Shown here: piece after piece, positions 10,019 to 19,775 of the stretch
Numbering within the stretch: the stretch's first letter is position 1
Layout of the letters: every line of letters begins with the position of its first letter
Origin: Gracilaria domingensis
Lineage: Eukaryota > Rhodophyta > Florideophyceae > Gracilariales > Gracilariaceae
Length of the DNA stretch: 64,000 nucleotides
Assembly: GCA_022539475.1 (NCBI GenBank)
Contig: VCMS01000179.1
Coordinates: 62,001-126,000, forward strand
Reading direction: 5' to 3'
Notes under the pieces: model-generated
What the model was told of the DNA's origin: nothing
What the model saw: the letters and a program-made list of their open reading frames with translations, nothing else
Databases searched by the model: none
Position numbers and translations under genes: made by a program

Positions 10019-10844
10019 TCACCCTTTTGGTACTTCGGACGGGAATTCGGTCTGTACGTCTTGCTCTGAGTTAGGTGTCCCTTGTGGCCAGACGCTCGCC
10101 AGAAACACTTTGAAACGTAGCCTTATTTGCGGACAGAAGCACAACGTCATGTCCTGCTGCTCCGCAGTTTCTGGTTGCAGTTTGAGGTACAGAGTTGGCA
10201 GGCTCCTTTGCGCGGATGCGCAATTCCGCGTCTGGAAGGGGACCTTTCTCATGATTCTCACTTCCTTCCTCTTTGGCACAGCCCGTCCTCCTGCTGAACC
10301 GTCTGTTTTGACGCAGAAGATCCCTTGTTGTCGACGGTCTTGATTCATCGCAGGAGAAGCCCTTTTCGACGCAGTGGCTTACGTAGCGGAGGAGGACTTG
10401 TTTGACCTCCGCTTTCGTTAGCTTGGATGCTCCTGTCTTCCATAGACCGCTTCCGTAACAGACGACGGACCTGCCCGCAGTAGGTTGTACTGATGCTCTA
10501 CCTCTCGGTGTTGCATGAACTTCGAATTGGCCTCGTGCGGCTTGTCCGGCGTCATCACCTCACTCAGTAGCTGCTCACCGTTCCTCGCTTCGACGCCGGA
10601 ATGCTGGCTTGCCAACCGTCCCTATCATTTTCTCATCCCCAAGGAGCGGAGCCGTCCGGAGATCCTGGATATATTGTGGGAAGATCCAGGCCCTCCCGCC
10701 CGTATGCGATAGAACGCGTCTGGACCGCTTGACTGATGAGATATATAACCCACCACAAGAACCTGGGTCCAATGCTTCCGTGCAACTCCGCGGCGCTAGA
10801 ACACTTTCCAATTCCATGCAACAACGCTTCCCCGACTCTATCAC
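10019..10844 (-). pseudogene. Probable N-terminal part of the ParB-like gene
   Basis: Three overlapping short frames (10844-10575, 10615-10418, 10348-10019) lie end to end upstream of the ParB-like segment. Protein-like stretches include RAWIFPQYIQDLRTAPLLGD, EVMTPDKPHEANSKFM and VPKRKEVRIMRKVP. No domain is recognised. Their order and strand suggest the 5' part of the same gene with several frame changes, or exons I cannot delimit. Alternatively they are chance ORFs. If one gene runs 10844-7026 it would encode well over 1,000 residues. Confidence 0.3.
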
Positions 10845-11309
10845 CTTTCCTTCATCCTCATATCATCTGCAGAGAAAACCCGCATTCTACCTAGTGCAAT
10901 AATCGAGTCTTACGCCGAGTGCGAGGCGAGTCACGCTTTGCGACGCTTTCGAACACGAGTTGGCTTCAATGTTGAACAGCCTATTGCGTGAAAGGTGTAT
11001 AATCAACAGATTACGCTCGCTCTGGACGATGACAAGAACGGTATGCGAGCTTTAAATAGCGACTTACGCTGCGGCACCCCCGCTTCGCAGCTCCTCCCAG
11101 CGCACTGCCAGTCTCGTCCGTGTCCTTGTCCGTGGTGCCGCTCGCACACTGATTGTACGCTTTAGAGTCGTGGAAGTTTCGCGCAATGATGACTCACGCG
11201 AGCAATGGTCGCGTTCTCTATCATGCTCTTCAAATGCTTGCCATAGTATCAAGCAGTACACTTTCATCACTTCCATGTACAGCCTACTCCCTCAAATACT
11301 ACGGTGGAC
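10845..11309. other. Divergent intergenic region, left part
   Basis: About 465 bp between the ParB-like reading region and a GC-rich repeat. No convincing ORF. As the spacer between two divergent genes it should contain promoters; I cannot name a motif. Confidence 0.3.
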
Positions 11310-11664
11310 AGCGGCGCCACCGTACCGGCGGCCGGTCTGTCGCGAAATCACTGCGCGGCGGCGTGTTTTGCGAGGTCCCGGGAAGGCACAGGAAGTTGCC
11401 AGAACGTCCCGCGGGTGGGGGCGGTCGGTCGTGTTTAGGGTTAGCTACCCTAACACGACCCGACCCCCCCGCCAAGCGGGCCATAAAAATCGAACATTTT
11501 TCAAAAAATTCGTCCAAAAAAACGTGCCGCGGCGGGGGGGGGGTGGTCGCGCGGGTTAGGGTAGCTACCCTAACAGGACCGGACCCCCCGCCCGCGGGCA
11601 TAAATCGCACATTTTTTTCAAAAACATCGCCCAAAACGTTGCCCGCGGGCGCGGAGGGGGGGTC
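11310..11664. repeat. GC-rich ~120-bp tandem repeat with TTAGGG palindrome
   Basis: Two full units with a 120-bp period (ttagctaccc at 11441, gtagctaccc at 11561) run into the assembly gap. Each unit has a CCCTAA-type palindrome, a C-run, a short AT-rich block (catttttNaaaaa) and a GGG-rich end. The second copy contains the perfect 20-bp palindrome GTTAGGGTAGCTACCCTAAC (11555-11574). G-runs of up to nine could form quadruplexes. Reaching the gap suggests an array collapsed during assembly. It lies in the spacer between divergent genes of the proposed transposon. Confidence 0.75.
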
Positions 11665-11899
11665 NNNNNNNNNNNNNNNNNNNNNNNNNNNNNNNNNNNN
11701 NNNNNNNNNNNNNNNNNNNNNNNNNNNNNNNNNNNNNNNNNNNNNNNNNNNNNNNNNNNNNNNNNNNNNNNNNNNNNNNNNNNNNNNNNNNNNNNNNNNN
11801 NNNNNNNNNNNNNNNNNNNNNNNNNNNNNNNNNNNNNNNNNNNNNNNNNNNNNNNNNNNNNNNNNNNNNNNNNNNNNNNNNNNNNNNNNNNNNNNNNNN
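11665..11899. other. Assembly gap (235 N)
   Basis: A run of 235 undetermined bases. It begins inside the GC-rich tandem repeat, so the true length is unknown. Any ORF crossing it is not real. Confidence 1.
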
Positions 11900-11907
11900 T
11901 TTCAGAG

Positions 11908-12207
11908 TTGCTATGGAAACCGATACAGGATATGCGTCATGCGGCAGGGTTCCATGTCGGCATTCACGGGAAACCTGATATTGAACTGACGAAAACCCCT
12001 AAAACTTCCGGTAATGCCGAACCTTCTTCGACCAAGTCTGCCCCACCCCCACCTCGTCGAGAGTATATGAACCTCGTGAGCTCCGATAGCGACGAGTTCG
12101 AGAAGCCGGTGAATCTTGCGGAGCATGAATCTCGGGTTGCCGGTTACAACATCCAAAAGACTGGTATTGAGCCGCCCATGAAGGGATATCCAGTCTCCTT
12201 CGAATGA
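11908..12207 (+). CDS. Short ORF directly upstream of the methylase
   Basis: This 99-codon frame opens just after the gap and its stop overlaps the next ATG (ATGA at 12204-12207). The middle has a basic/Pro patch (SAPPPPRREYMN) followed by an acidic Ser stretch (SSDSDEFEKP), resembling an unstructured nuclear-protein N-terminus. It may be the true N-terminal region of the methylase with one shift, or a separate small protein translated by re-initiation. The start is uncertain because of the gap. Confidence 0.4.
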   Translation: MLWKPIQDMRHAAGFHVGIHGKPDIELTKTPKTSGNAEPSSTKSAPPPPRREYMNLVSSDSDEFEKPVNLAEHESRVAGYNIQKTGIEPPMKGYPVSFE

Positions 12208-13952
12208 ATATGGACAAGGTGTGGAAGGGGATGAGAAAGTCACACTTTGTAGCGTACAACTGTGACATGAAGGACCTGAGGCACACACACGAAACGTTTG
12301 TGAATCAGAGTGAGATTTTATGGGGTGAGGCACAGCTTGTCCTAACAGACCCTCCCTTTAACACTCGAAGGAAGAGGAACAAACGGAATAGTGGTCACGA
12401 TGTCTTCAGTGAGGAAGACATGATCCGTACGGCTGACTTAATAAGTTCCGCGCTTCGGTCAGGTGGGCACTTCATTATATTCTGTGCCATGGCACAGTTT
12501 CATGTGTGGCACAGGATACTTTCGGAAACGGCGAGTACGAAAGATGAAGCTGGAAGCGAAGGTAAACCAGAACTCATGCCTTCGTTTAAAGTGGATGCGA
12601 ATCCACTGGTGTTCATCCGGGATCGCAGTAATGTTGGAGGGAATCCACGGAAGTTTGGGATACAGCCCGTAACGGAGTACGCCGTTCATGGGGTGAAGCG
12701 TGGATTGCGACCATCGGAGGAAGCCAGTCTTACTCCATTTGAGGAGAACAATTTCATTCCTTCCACTTTCCCGGCTAACAGGAATGTAATTGACCGGGTG
12801 CTCAAACCGAGAGCGGGGAAGTGGTTGACATGGAAGGTACATGAGCCAGGTAGTTCAGTACCAGGTGGGCAGTACATAAGACCGGAGCAGAAGTCGATGG
12901 AGTTGATGAAGGAGTTGATATGTCGCTTCACAAGACCGGGTGATCTTGTCATGGACATGTTCGCGGGAACTTTTTCTACGGGTATGGCGTGCCTATCGCC
13001 GACAAAGCATAGGAAGTTCTTGGGGTGCGAGAAGAATAGGCCATGTTTCAGCCATGCGAAGCACCATCTAACGACTCTTATGGCCGAAGTTATTCGCGGG
13101 GGAAGAATGACATCCTGGTTGAACAGGAGGTGGTGGATGCGGCTTCAACGACCTATGAACGGGTTCCACATCGGGACCGAGGTCGGCTTGAGTGGGAGGC
13201 TCCATTGGTTACCCCCAGTACCAAGTGATGCCTGGACATATTACTCAGTTCCTAGGAAGATACTGGAAGGACTGGGACTTTGTCGAGAAGTGTGGACAGC
13301 GTACTGTAGATCTTTGGAGGGGAAGTACCGAGGAGCTCTGAATCTTATGGATATGCATATGCTGTTGACTGTTGAAGCCAATCGCTATCGCTTACATATA
13401 GCATCTTCTAAGATTCGACATCCCCGTGCTGGTATGGGGGTGTTCACGGAACATAAGATATTGGCTGGGGAAACTATCTGTCATTTCTATGGAACTTTGG
13501 TATACACGGATCTGACGAACCGGAAGGAAAGACACTTAACGTATGGAAGTGGCTGTCTCGGAGCAACTCCAGTGCGGTACAAGTTGTTTTCTATGATGGT
13601 CATTGTGACTGGTACGGAGTTTCTGCACCTGAGAAACAGACCAGGACAGGCTCAGGATAGAAAGGAGAGCGAAGTCTACATTGTCCCGGCGCCTTTTTGT
13701 ATCGGGGGCTACATTAACGACGCCGGATATCATGCCGGGGATCCCGATTTATCGGAGCCCCGGTCAAACAGGACTCGAAGTGCCAATGTGCAGGTGGTGG
13801 AAGCGAAGTCCGTGATACAGTTCAAGTCAGACCTTTCTAACTATGCTCTACTTCGTTGTAGAGCAGTAAGAGATATTGAGAGGGGCGAAGAGTTGTATTT
13901 CAACTACGGAGAGCAGTACGCCTGGGACTGGGCTCTGACATTGGAGCAATAG
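12204..13952 (+). CDS. DNA methyltransferase fused to a SET domain
   Basis: A 582-residue intact ORF. Residues about 45-60 carry the amino-MTase catalytic motif LVLTDPPFNTR (DPPF, 49-52). Residues 241-262 are RFTRPGDLVMDMFAGTFSTG, the S-adenosylmethionine-binding motif (FAG 253-255). Catalytic before SAM motif is the beta-class order of bacterial N6-adenine/N4-cytosine methylases. Residues about 397-575 form a SET lysine-methyltransferase domain: RAGMGVFTEHKILAGE, INDAGYH at the place of the usual INHS, and GEELYFNYG. One chain thus joins a DNA methylase and a probable histone methylase. It would act in the nucleus. It lies divergent to the ParB/oxygenase region and about 250 bp upstream of the coiled-coil gene. 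The SET NHS variant could reduce activity. Confidence 0.85.
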   Translation: MNMDKVWKGMRKSHFVAYNCDMKDLRHTHETFVNQSEILWGEAQLVLTDPPFNTRRKRNKRNSGHDVFSEEDMIRTADLISSALRSGGHFIIFCAMAQFHVWHRILSETASTKDEAGSEGKPELMPSFKVDANPLVFIRDRSNVGGNPRKFGIQPVTEYAVHGVKRGLRPSEEASLTPFEENNFIPSTFPANRNVIDRVLKPRAGKWLTWKVHEPGSSVPGGQYIRPEQKSMELMKELICRFTRPGDLVMDMFAGTFSTGMACLSPTKHRKFLGCEKNRPCFSHAKHHLTTLMAEVIRGGRMTSWLNRRWWMRLQRPMNGFHIGTEVGLSGRLHWLPPVPSDAWTYYSVPRKILEGLGLCREVWTAYCRSLEGKYRGALNLMDMHMLLTVEANRYRLHIASSKIRHPRAGMGVFTEHKILAGETICHFYGTLVYTDLTNRKERHLTYGSGCLGATPVRYKLFSMMVIVTGTEFLHLRNRPGQAQDRKESEVYIVPAPFCIGGYINDAGYHAGDPDLSEPRSNRTRSANVQVVEAKSVIQFKSDLSNYALLRCRAVRDIERGEELYFNYGEQYAWDWALTLEQ

Positions 13953-14130
13953 ATGAGTTCAGTACCGAATAGAAAGTAAATATGCTTGTGAGTGTTGCAG
14001 CTGCCTGCAATACGCGTTGTTGTACATGTACACTGGAGCTCTTCATCTGTAACGGCGATATTTGCGACCCATTGGTCACCTCAAATTCCTAAAAAGCAGG
14101 AACTGCGGAGTCTTCCGGAATATCTGAACC

Positions 14131-14203
14131 ATGCACCCCCCCCCCCCACCCCCTCCCCGCCTCCCCAACAATTTCGTTTCATTACCATGTTTATCTCCAC
14201 AGC
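14131..14203 (+). promoter_or_regulatory. Pyrimidine tract and acceptor-like site before the coiled-coil gene
   Basis: A C-rich run (from 14131) is followed by tttatctccacag, ending four bases before the ATG at 14204. This looks like a polypyrimidine tract plus 3' splice site, so the gene may have a 5' UTR intron. The donor was not found. Confidence 0.3.
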
Positions 14204-16599
14204 ATGGGTATAACGCCGAGAAAGCGAAATAGTACGCAGCGGAACAAGAGTGGACAGAAAAAGAGAAGAGCATCGGATGATACGAATCAGGCTACAAGCA
14301 CCGCACTTCCTAAGCGGAAGTCGTCCTCGACGAAGGAGAGAGTCAGTGGGCGTCCTTCTACAGGACTCTCTCGCCCATCTCGCAGCGGAGCGTCTTCCGG
14401 GATTGCGTCAAGAATTCGTGGATCAGCGAACGATGTCGTGCCGTCAACTGCCGATAATGCAAATCGTGCATCTGTCTCTGCTCCTCAAGAAGATGAGGTA
14501 ACTCGGCCCAGCGGGTCAGGACAGGAGGGCATGACAACTGGAACCGAAGAGGTTCGTATGACACCAAAACCTTCATGTCCCCTGCCGATATCGAAGACCG
14601 GAGCTAGTGGGGCGCGGGTTACGCCGCCGAGTGGATCTGGACAACAAGGGACAATGACGAGAAGTCGTGAGAGCCCTAGTATATTAAGATCGTCACGTCC
14701 ATCCCTGTCTTCTAGAACTGGGGCCGTTATGAATCGTATCATGCCTCGCAATGGGTCCGGACAAGGGAGAAAGACAATAAGAAATCGAGAGACAACTGAT
14801 AGACGAGTTACTTTTCGACCTTGCCCTCTTTCCAGAGCGGGGGCCGTTGCAGCTCGTACGAGGCCCAATTCATCTGATATACCATGCCATGGAGGAGGAC
14901 AGACACGGGAGTTGGAGCTCGGAGCCGTGCCAAGGGTGGACACAGAACGCCTGCAGCCTCTCGTGGCTAAGTCTATGGCACATGAGGATAGTTCCGATAA
15001 CGAAATAACACCGAATCCTGCGGCATTACCGGGGCCTGTCGCCGAAGAAGCTAGGGAAATAACGGAAGATATCCAAACTGGTGTGAATTCAAGCTCTATG
15101 AACAGACCTGATCTTTTAAATGAACTGAATTGCTTGAAAGAAAAGGTTAAGACGCTACAAGAGGACTTGATGGTTCGGGGAATTCTAGTGAAGGTCGCCC
15201 AAGAGCAGAGTACGGCTTTGAAAAAGAGGCTTGAAGAGAAGGATCTAGTCATTGAAGGGCTAAGAGGGGCACTGAAACAGGAGGGAGATAGGAGTACACG
15301 TGCTGGTGAACCTGGGCAGACAGGTCGAAAGAAGCATAAAATTGAGGTGTGCGACGAGTTTCGAGGGGTTGCTCGAGCAGTGTATCACAACATGCTGACG
15401 TGGGCAAGGAGAGAAACAAGTGAGCTATGGCTCGAAGGTGAGTCGCTCACCCGAAATTGGGGTAACCGTGCCGAGAAGGTGGAAGACGCAACTGAGAGTG
15501 GGGAAGGGCTTATTGAGCCGGAGGAAGGTGGTTCATACATGGTTCCTAAAAACCCCGTGGAGCTCTTGGGCAGTTTTGGCATGTTCACACCGTCGGTAGA
15601 GGGGGGCCAGATGCTTTGCTGAAGAAAATGGTTGAAAGCGAGTTGAAGGAGTTGAGCTGGGAAGGTATTAGAAAAGCATCTCTTACCGACAGGTGTATAC
15701 TGGAACTTTGTGCAGATATGTGCCTTAGGCAGAGAATGCGGCAGACCATGAGTGACATCGTGGGCGTTCGTAAGAGAAATACGAGGGATAAACTATTTCT
15801 GCTCCTGGGGTACGATCTGATTTGGAGAAGAACAAAGCTGGTAGAAGAGAATGCTGACAAACTCACAATGCAGTTGAAGGAAGCGCAGGAGAACATACTG
15901 CGTCTTGACGAAAATGGTGTACCGAACACTTCATGGTGGAGAAAAGCCCCATTTGTTCGTCTAAAGTACTCCAATACGGACAATGTCGAGGATATGCCGA
16001 CGGAAGATCAAGACTTGTTCTTCCGAAACCGTGTCGGGGTACAAGTGCTGAAGGAGTTTATTGGGTATGATGTGAAAGACAAGGATACGGGCACCTTTTT
16101 AGATGGCACAATACTGTTGCTCGCACGTTTGGACGCTTGGGTGTTGACGGTTGTGAGCCTTCTAAGTACGGATGTGTAAAGGGGTGGCCAGAGACAGAAA
16201 CTGTTTACAAAGAAGTTTGCCGAACTGCTACCTCTGTGTTTAAAGAATGTTCTGGGGGATGTTAGGCAACGTGTCTTGAGGACCAATTCCAGCGAGTTTC
16301 ATAATTTTGGAACGACAACGGAAGATTGGACTAAGGTTCTTGGTAATGACATGAGAGAGGCTACATTTGGATATCGAATGCCGTCGAACGGAAGACTTTA
16401 CCTCACTGTGAAAGAACAATTTTTTATTGACAGTGTGAGCCGAAGATTGGGGTCTATTAGCGATTGCTTCGTTGGTGAATGCGAGGAAGGGGATATGGAG
16501 TTCAAGGAAATGGACATGAACGATTTCGGAAGTAACACAGGATCACAAGAAAAGGCACCACAAGGTGAACATGTAGAGGATGGAGCCCTTAATGTTTAA
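14204..16599 (+). pseudogene. Long coiled-coil protein of the transposon, broken
   Basis: It starts at ATG 14204. The first ~250 residues are basic and low-complexity, with repeated GSGQ-type turns (RPSGSGQEG, PPSGSGQQG, PRNGSGQGR) spaced about 40 residues apart, suggesting an internal repeat. Residues about 300-365 form a coiled coil (LNELNCLKEKVKTLQEDL). The frame ends at 15622 and clear continuing protein sequence follows in the next frame (15616-16179), then again past one stop to 16599. About 790 codons in total with roughly two breaks. No enzyme motif. It could be a DNA-binding or structural accessory of the element. Its last codon overlaps the convergent transposase stop. Confidence 0.6.
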
Positions 16600-19500
16600 G
16601 GCTGTACAAGATCAACGTGCTCAATTGGTCCTTCATCTGAATCATGATAGAATCGATTGATGTAGAATCGGTGTTGAAACCATTGAAATGGAGGACAAAA
16701 AGGTGGAGCAGGGTAGTTTGATCGAACAACATGGACAGTTCCCTGTAGTGCAGAAGCCGGAACAATCCCGTACCAAGGAGTTAACTCTACGATAGTCTCC
16801 GCTTTGGAATGGCGAGGGAACGGAAGAGTGTGGTTCTTTTCATCGTTTGTAGCCCATCGTAAAGATATGCATTTCAATATGTGGTCGATGTTTGTTGCGG
16901 GGGGTAAAACCTCGAAATACCGGGCGAATGCCACCTCTGGTGCGGTAAGTGCAGAATCAGGGAGAGATATTCGAATCAGAGCGACTACCTGGGCAACCCA
17001 AGTCTCTGAATCTTCTCCGCTTACCAATACAGTGGAAAACTTTGGCTTTCTACTGGGACCAAATGCTTGAGAAGCGAAGACACGTTGGATGATGGGGTAT
17101 TTGGGTCGTCCCAGCTTAAGTGCCTTAGAAGACGAATCGAAGTGTTCAAGAGTCGGAACGAAACCGCCTTTCACGAGGGCCGAATTCACCAGAGTTATCC
17201 TTGTCTTTTCTGGGAAGTATGTAATAGAGTGCTCATCCAGTGTTTCTTTCACGAGACTGAGGAAAGGAGGAAGGGCCTGTTCACCAATTTGATCAAGAAT
17301 CGACCTTGTGCCCGTACTTGAGAACATTTCTCTAACAGCAGTCCATGTTTTTGAACTGGACATACTTGAAACACAATGTTGAAGAGCTCGTAAAGTGAAA
17401 GAACGCCCTCTCATTGCAAACCGAGGAAGCTGTGTGGAAGTTCCTGGTAAACCTGGATTACGCTGGTAAGGAGTATTGCCATTCCATTGCTTTCTAACAT
17501 GTCCGTGCTCAATGGAGCGAATGATCTCCTCCACAGCCGTTGCTGTTCTTCTGGACGTCTTTTTGTAGTGTCTTTTAAATAGCAGGTGTGCATGTTCGTA
17601 TATGTCTGCGTCGTAGTACTTGATACTTCCCAGACGGCGAATATCGTCCACGAGATGATCGAGAAGATGAAACTTCAGAGTTCCCAGTCTGGAGGGATGA
17701 AAATCCGCCAGAGTTTTTGTTGCGGAACGCTTGAAGGCTTCAATCTCCGAACTGAGACACAGGAGAGAGCTTTCAGTCCAATACGGGTCACGATTGTATC
17801 TGAATAAGGTCGAAAGCAAGTCCGAGTACTGAGAGAAAACGGTTGTGATTGGGGCAACGTCCTGTTCTCCACAGCATATGTCAAAGAATGCTCCTATGAA
17901 GGGAAAGACCATGTCAAGTGCTTTGTAGTTTTTGGCCTCCAGCATTCCACGGAGACCGTCTTTCGTGAAGATACCATTCAAAGATTTGCCTTTCTCCTGC
18001 GTGGAGAAATCGATATGTAAACCTTTGGCAGGAGAATCGCGTTCTATGGCAGCTAGAATTGCGTTTGCATGGTTGAGGAGTTGGGTGCGTATCGTTCGAA
18101 ATGAACGCGATGCAGATGTTCCTATTGTGGTGCACAGGGTGTCTGACTGCAGTCTCTCGATTGTGGCCGTTTTTATCAACTTTGAGATGCCGAGATGCAA
18201 GTTGTGTAATGGTTCGAATGAGAACAGACTGTATGGAGACAATCCCGGGATCATTCCAAGGCTTACGGAAGTTTCGAGGAACGAAGGAATGAGAGATATG
18301 GAATTTGAACGCATCAGAGTATCCGCTTGAGATCTCCTCTCCCTCGCACGACGTGGACGTCTTTCCGCCTCGTCTTTTTGTGCATGTTGCAAGATAGCTG
18401 TGTATGTCTTTCGGATGCTTTTTGTGTGCTTTTGAGAACGTCCGTTGAATGAGGTGGGAATAGGACTGCATAAAGATGAGCGAGGGGCTTTGCATCTATG
18501 ACACGGGCTTTCCGTTTTGGTGCCATGAAGAATAGACAGAATGTCCTTAGCCTCAGGAATATCCGCACAATAACTTGCAAGCAGAGAATGGCACACTCGA
18601 CTTAGTTTGTCTTCGCCGATGAACTGAAAACCTTTCTGCGTGAGATTTAGAATGGGCTCCAGGACTTGACGAAGAGATTCTTGAAAGATTTGCATCCTGG
18701 ACTCGCGTAGAGACTTGCTAGAAACAAATGGCATTGCGTCTGCTTCAGATGCGGAAACCTCGATCAGTGTGGTAGGGAAGTATGCCACTACTGTGAGGTC
18801 ATCACGGATACACTTACGGCGAAGCTCGTCGGAGAAGTTGAGAAATATGAGGTGAAGAGGATAGGCGGTAACCGATGTTTGCTTTAGAGTTGTTGAAGAC
18901 TTATCGGTGTATACCTGCAGAAGACCTACGAAAGATTCACTGTAACTTATTTCTTGGGAGTACCACACTATTCTACTATCCAAAGAGCCCATGACCATTT
19001 CCTTAAGTTTTGAGGTGGCGTCTCTTGCGAGAGAGCCGGACATGGGGTGAGATATTTTCGTGGAGTGGGTCTGAGGTATAGGGTGGAAGAATTTGTTTTC
19101 GTTGTTAGCCAACTGGAGCTGTTTCACAAGTGTCTGAACGGGGTCTCTCGTGTAGAGGGCGGCGCTGAACTTACATCCTTCTGGCGAGACAGTTCTGCGA
19201 TTGAAACCGTCCTTGGAGGCGTATCGTTCGAAAATGGCGTTCTTCAGTTCTGTACAGCGCTTGGAACTTGTTATGGTCTCGTTGAATCGCTTTTGCGAGA
19301 ATCGCGGGTCCCGAAGTAGCCCAATTAGCTCGTCCGCCTCACGATGACTAAGGTTGGAAGCTACTGAAGCCAGACAAACCGTGAGATAATCCATATGCAA
19401 ATCACCAAGGGCCTCCTCAGAAGGCACTGGGCAGGAACTGCTTCCGTGTTCTCGCTCTAATGACGCGGGACCCGGGGAAGGAGAAACACAATGCGAAGTG

Positions 19501-19775
19501 TTCGGAATGGGAGGGGCGCACGGAGTGGGGTCGACGATGTCCTCGGACACTGGAGGCTCGGGAAGGCGACAAGGGGCAGTGACCGTTTCGGAAGATGCGG
19601 GCGCGGGCGCGGAAAGCTTGAGACGCTTGCTTCTCCGAATGGGCCGGCTATTGTCGTCTTCCAGCGCTGCTTTCAGACGAAACGGGCAATGGTTGACATG
19701 CTGTTGAAGAGATAAGACTCCTCGGCGAGTAACGAAGGGGCACCCACGCTTCTTATGTGTACAGTAGTAGACCAT
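16596..19775 (-). CDS. Plavaka/KDZ-like DNA transposase
   Basis: An intact frame; the first ATG is 19775 (MVYYCTHKKRGCPF), and the open stretch to 19859 starts with TTG. Numbering residues from 19859: a zinc-finger-like C33-x6-C40-x13-H54-x3-C58 module for DNA binding, a basic/Pro linker, then the catalytic core with YTDKSS (D319), a CHRC zinc pair (453-456), FEPLHNLHLG (548-557) and YEHAHLLFKRHYK (E755). These blocks are those of the Plavaka group related to Kyakuja-Dileera-Zisupton (KDZ) transposases. It is the only intact long gene besides the methylase-SET in this block, so the element may have moved fairly recently. Tail-to-tail 4-bp overlap with its neighbour argues for one compact element. 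Confidence 0.8.
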   Translation of the reverse strand: MVYYCTHKKRGCPFVTRRGVLSLQQHVNHCPFRLKAALEDDNSRPIRRSKRLKLSAPAPASSETVTAPCRLPEPPVSEDIVDPTPCAPPIPNTSHCVSPSPGPASLEREHGSSSCPVPSEEALGDLHMDYLTVCLASVASNLSHREADELIGLLRDPRFSQKRFNETITSSKRCTELKNAIFERYASKDGFNRRTVSPEGCKFSAALYTRDPVQTLVKQLQLANNENKFFHPIPQTHSTKISHPMSGSLARDATSKLKEMVMGSLDSRIVWYSQEISYSESFVGLLQVYTDKSSTTLKQTSVTAYPLHLIFLNFSDELRRKCIRDDLTVVAYFPTTLIEVSASEADAMPFVSSKSLRESRMQIFQESLRQVLEPILNLTQKGFQFIGEDKLSRVCHSLLASYCADIPEAKDILSILHGTKTESPCHRCKAPRSSLCSPIPTSFNGRSQKHTKSIRKTYTAILQHAQKDEAERRPRRARERRSQADTLMRSNSISLIPSFLETSVSLGMIPGLSPYSLFSFEPLHNLHLGISKLIKTATIERLQSDTLCTTIGTSASRSFRTIRTQLLNHANAILAAIERDSPAKGLHIDFSTQEKGKSLNGIFTKDGLRGMLEAKNYKALDMVFPFIGAFFDICCGEQDVAPITTVFSQYSDLLSTLFRYNRDPYWTESSLLCLSSEIEAFKRSATKTLADFHPSRLGTLKFHLLDHLVDDIRRLGSIKYYDADIYEHAHLLFKRHYKKTSRRTATAVEEIIRSIEHGHVRKQWNGNTPYQRNPGLPGTSTQLPRFAMRGRSFTLRALQHCVSSMSSSKTWTAVREMFSSTGTRSILDQIGEQALPPFLSLVKETLDEHSITYFPEKTRITLVNSALVKGGFVPTLEHFDSSSKALKLGRPKYPIIQRVFASQAFGPSRKPKFSTVLVSGEDSETWVAQVVALIRISLPDSALTAPEVAFARYFEVLPPATNIDHILKCISLRWATNDEKNHTLPFPRHSKAETIVELTPWYGIVPASALQGTVHVVRSNYPAPPFCPPFQWFQHRFYINRFYHDSDEGPIEHVDLVQP

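Noticed and set aside
11430-11580. Telomere from TTAGGG motifs
   Set aside because: The motif occurs as single palindromes inside a 120-bp unit, not as a head-to-tail hexamer array.
11299-11634. ORFs on both strands through the GC-rich repeat
   Set aside because: They only translate the tandem repeat; one plus-strand frame also crosses the N gap.
7026-19775. Polinton or other virus-like element
   Set aside because: No capsid, packaging ATPase, maturation protease or protein-primed polymerase is visible; the transposase is of Plavaka/KDZ type.
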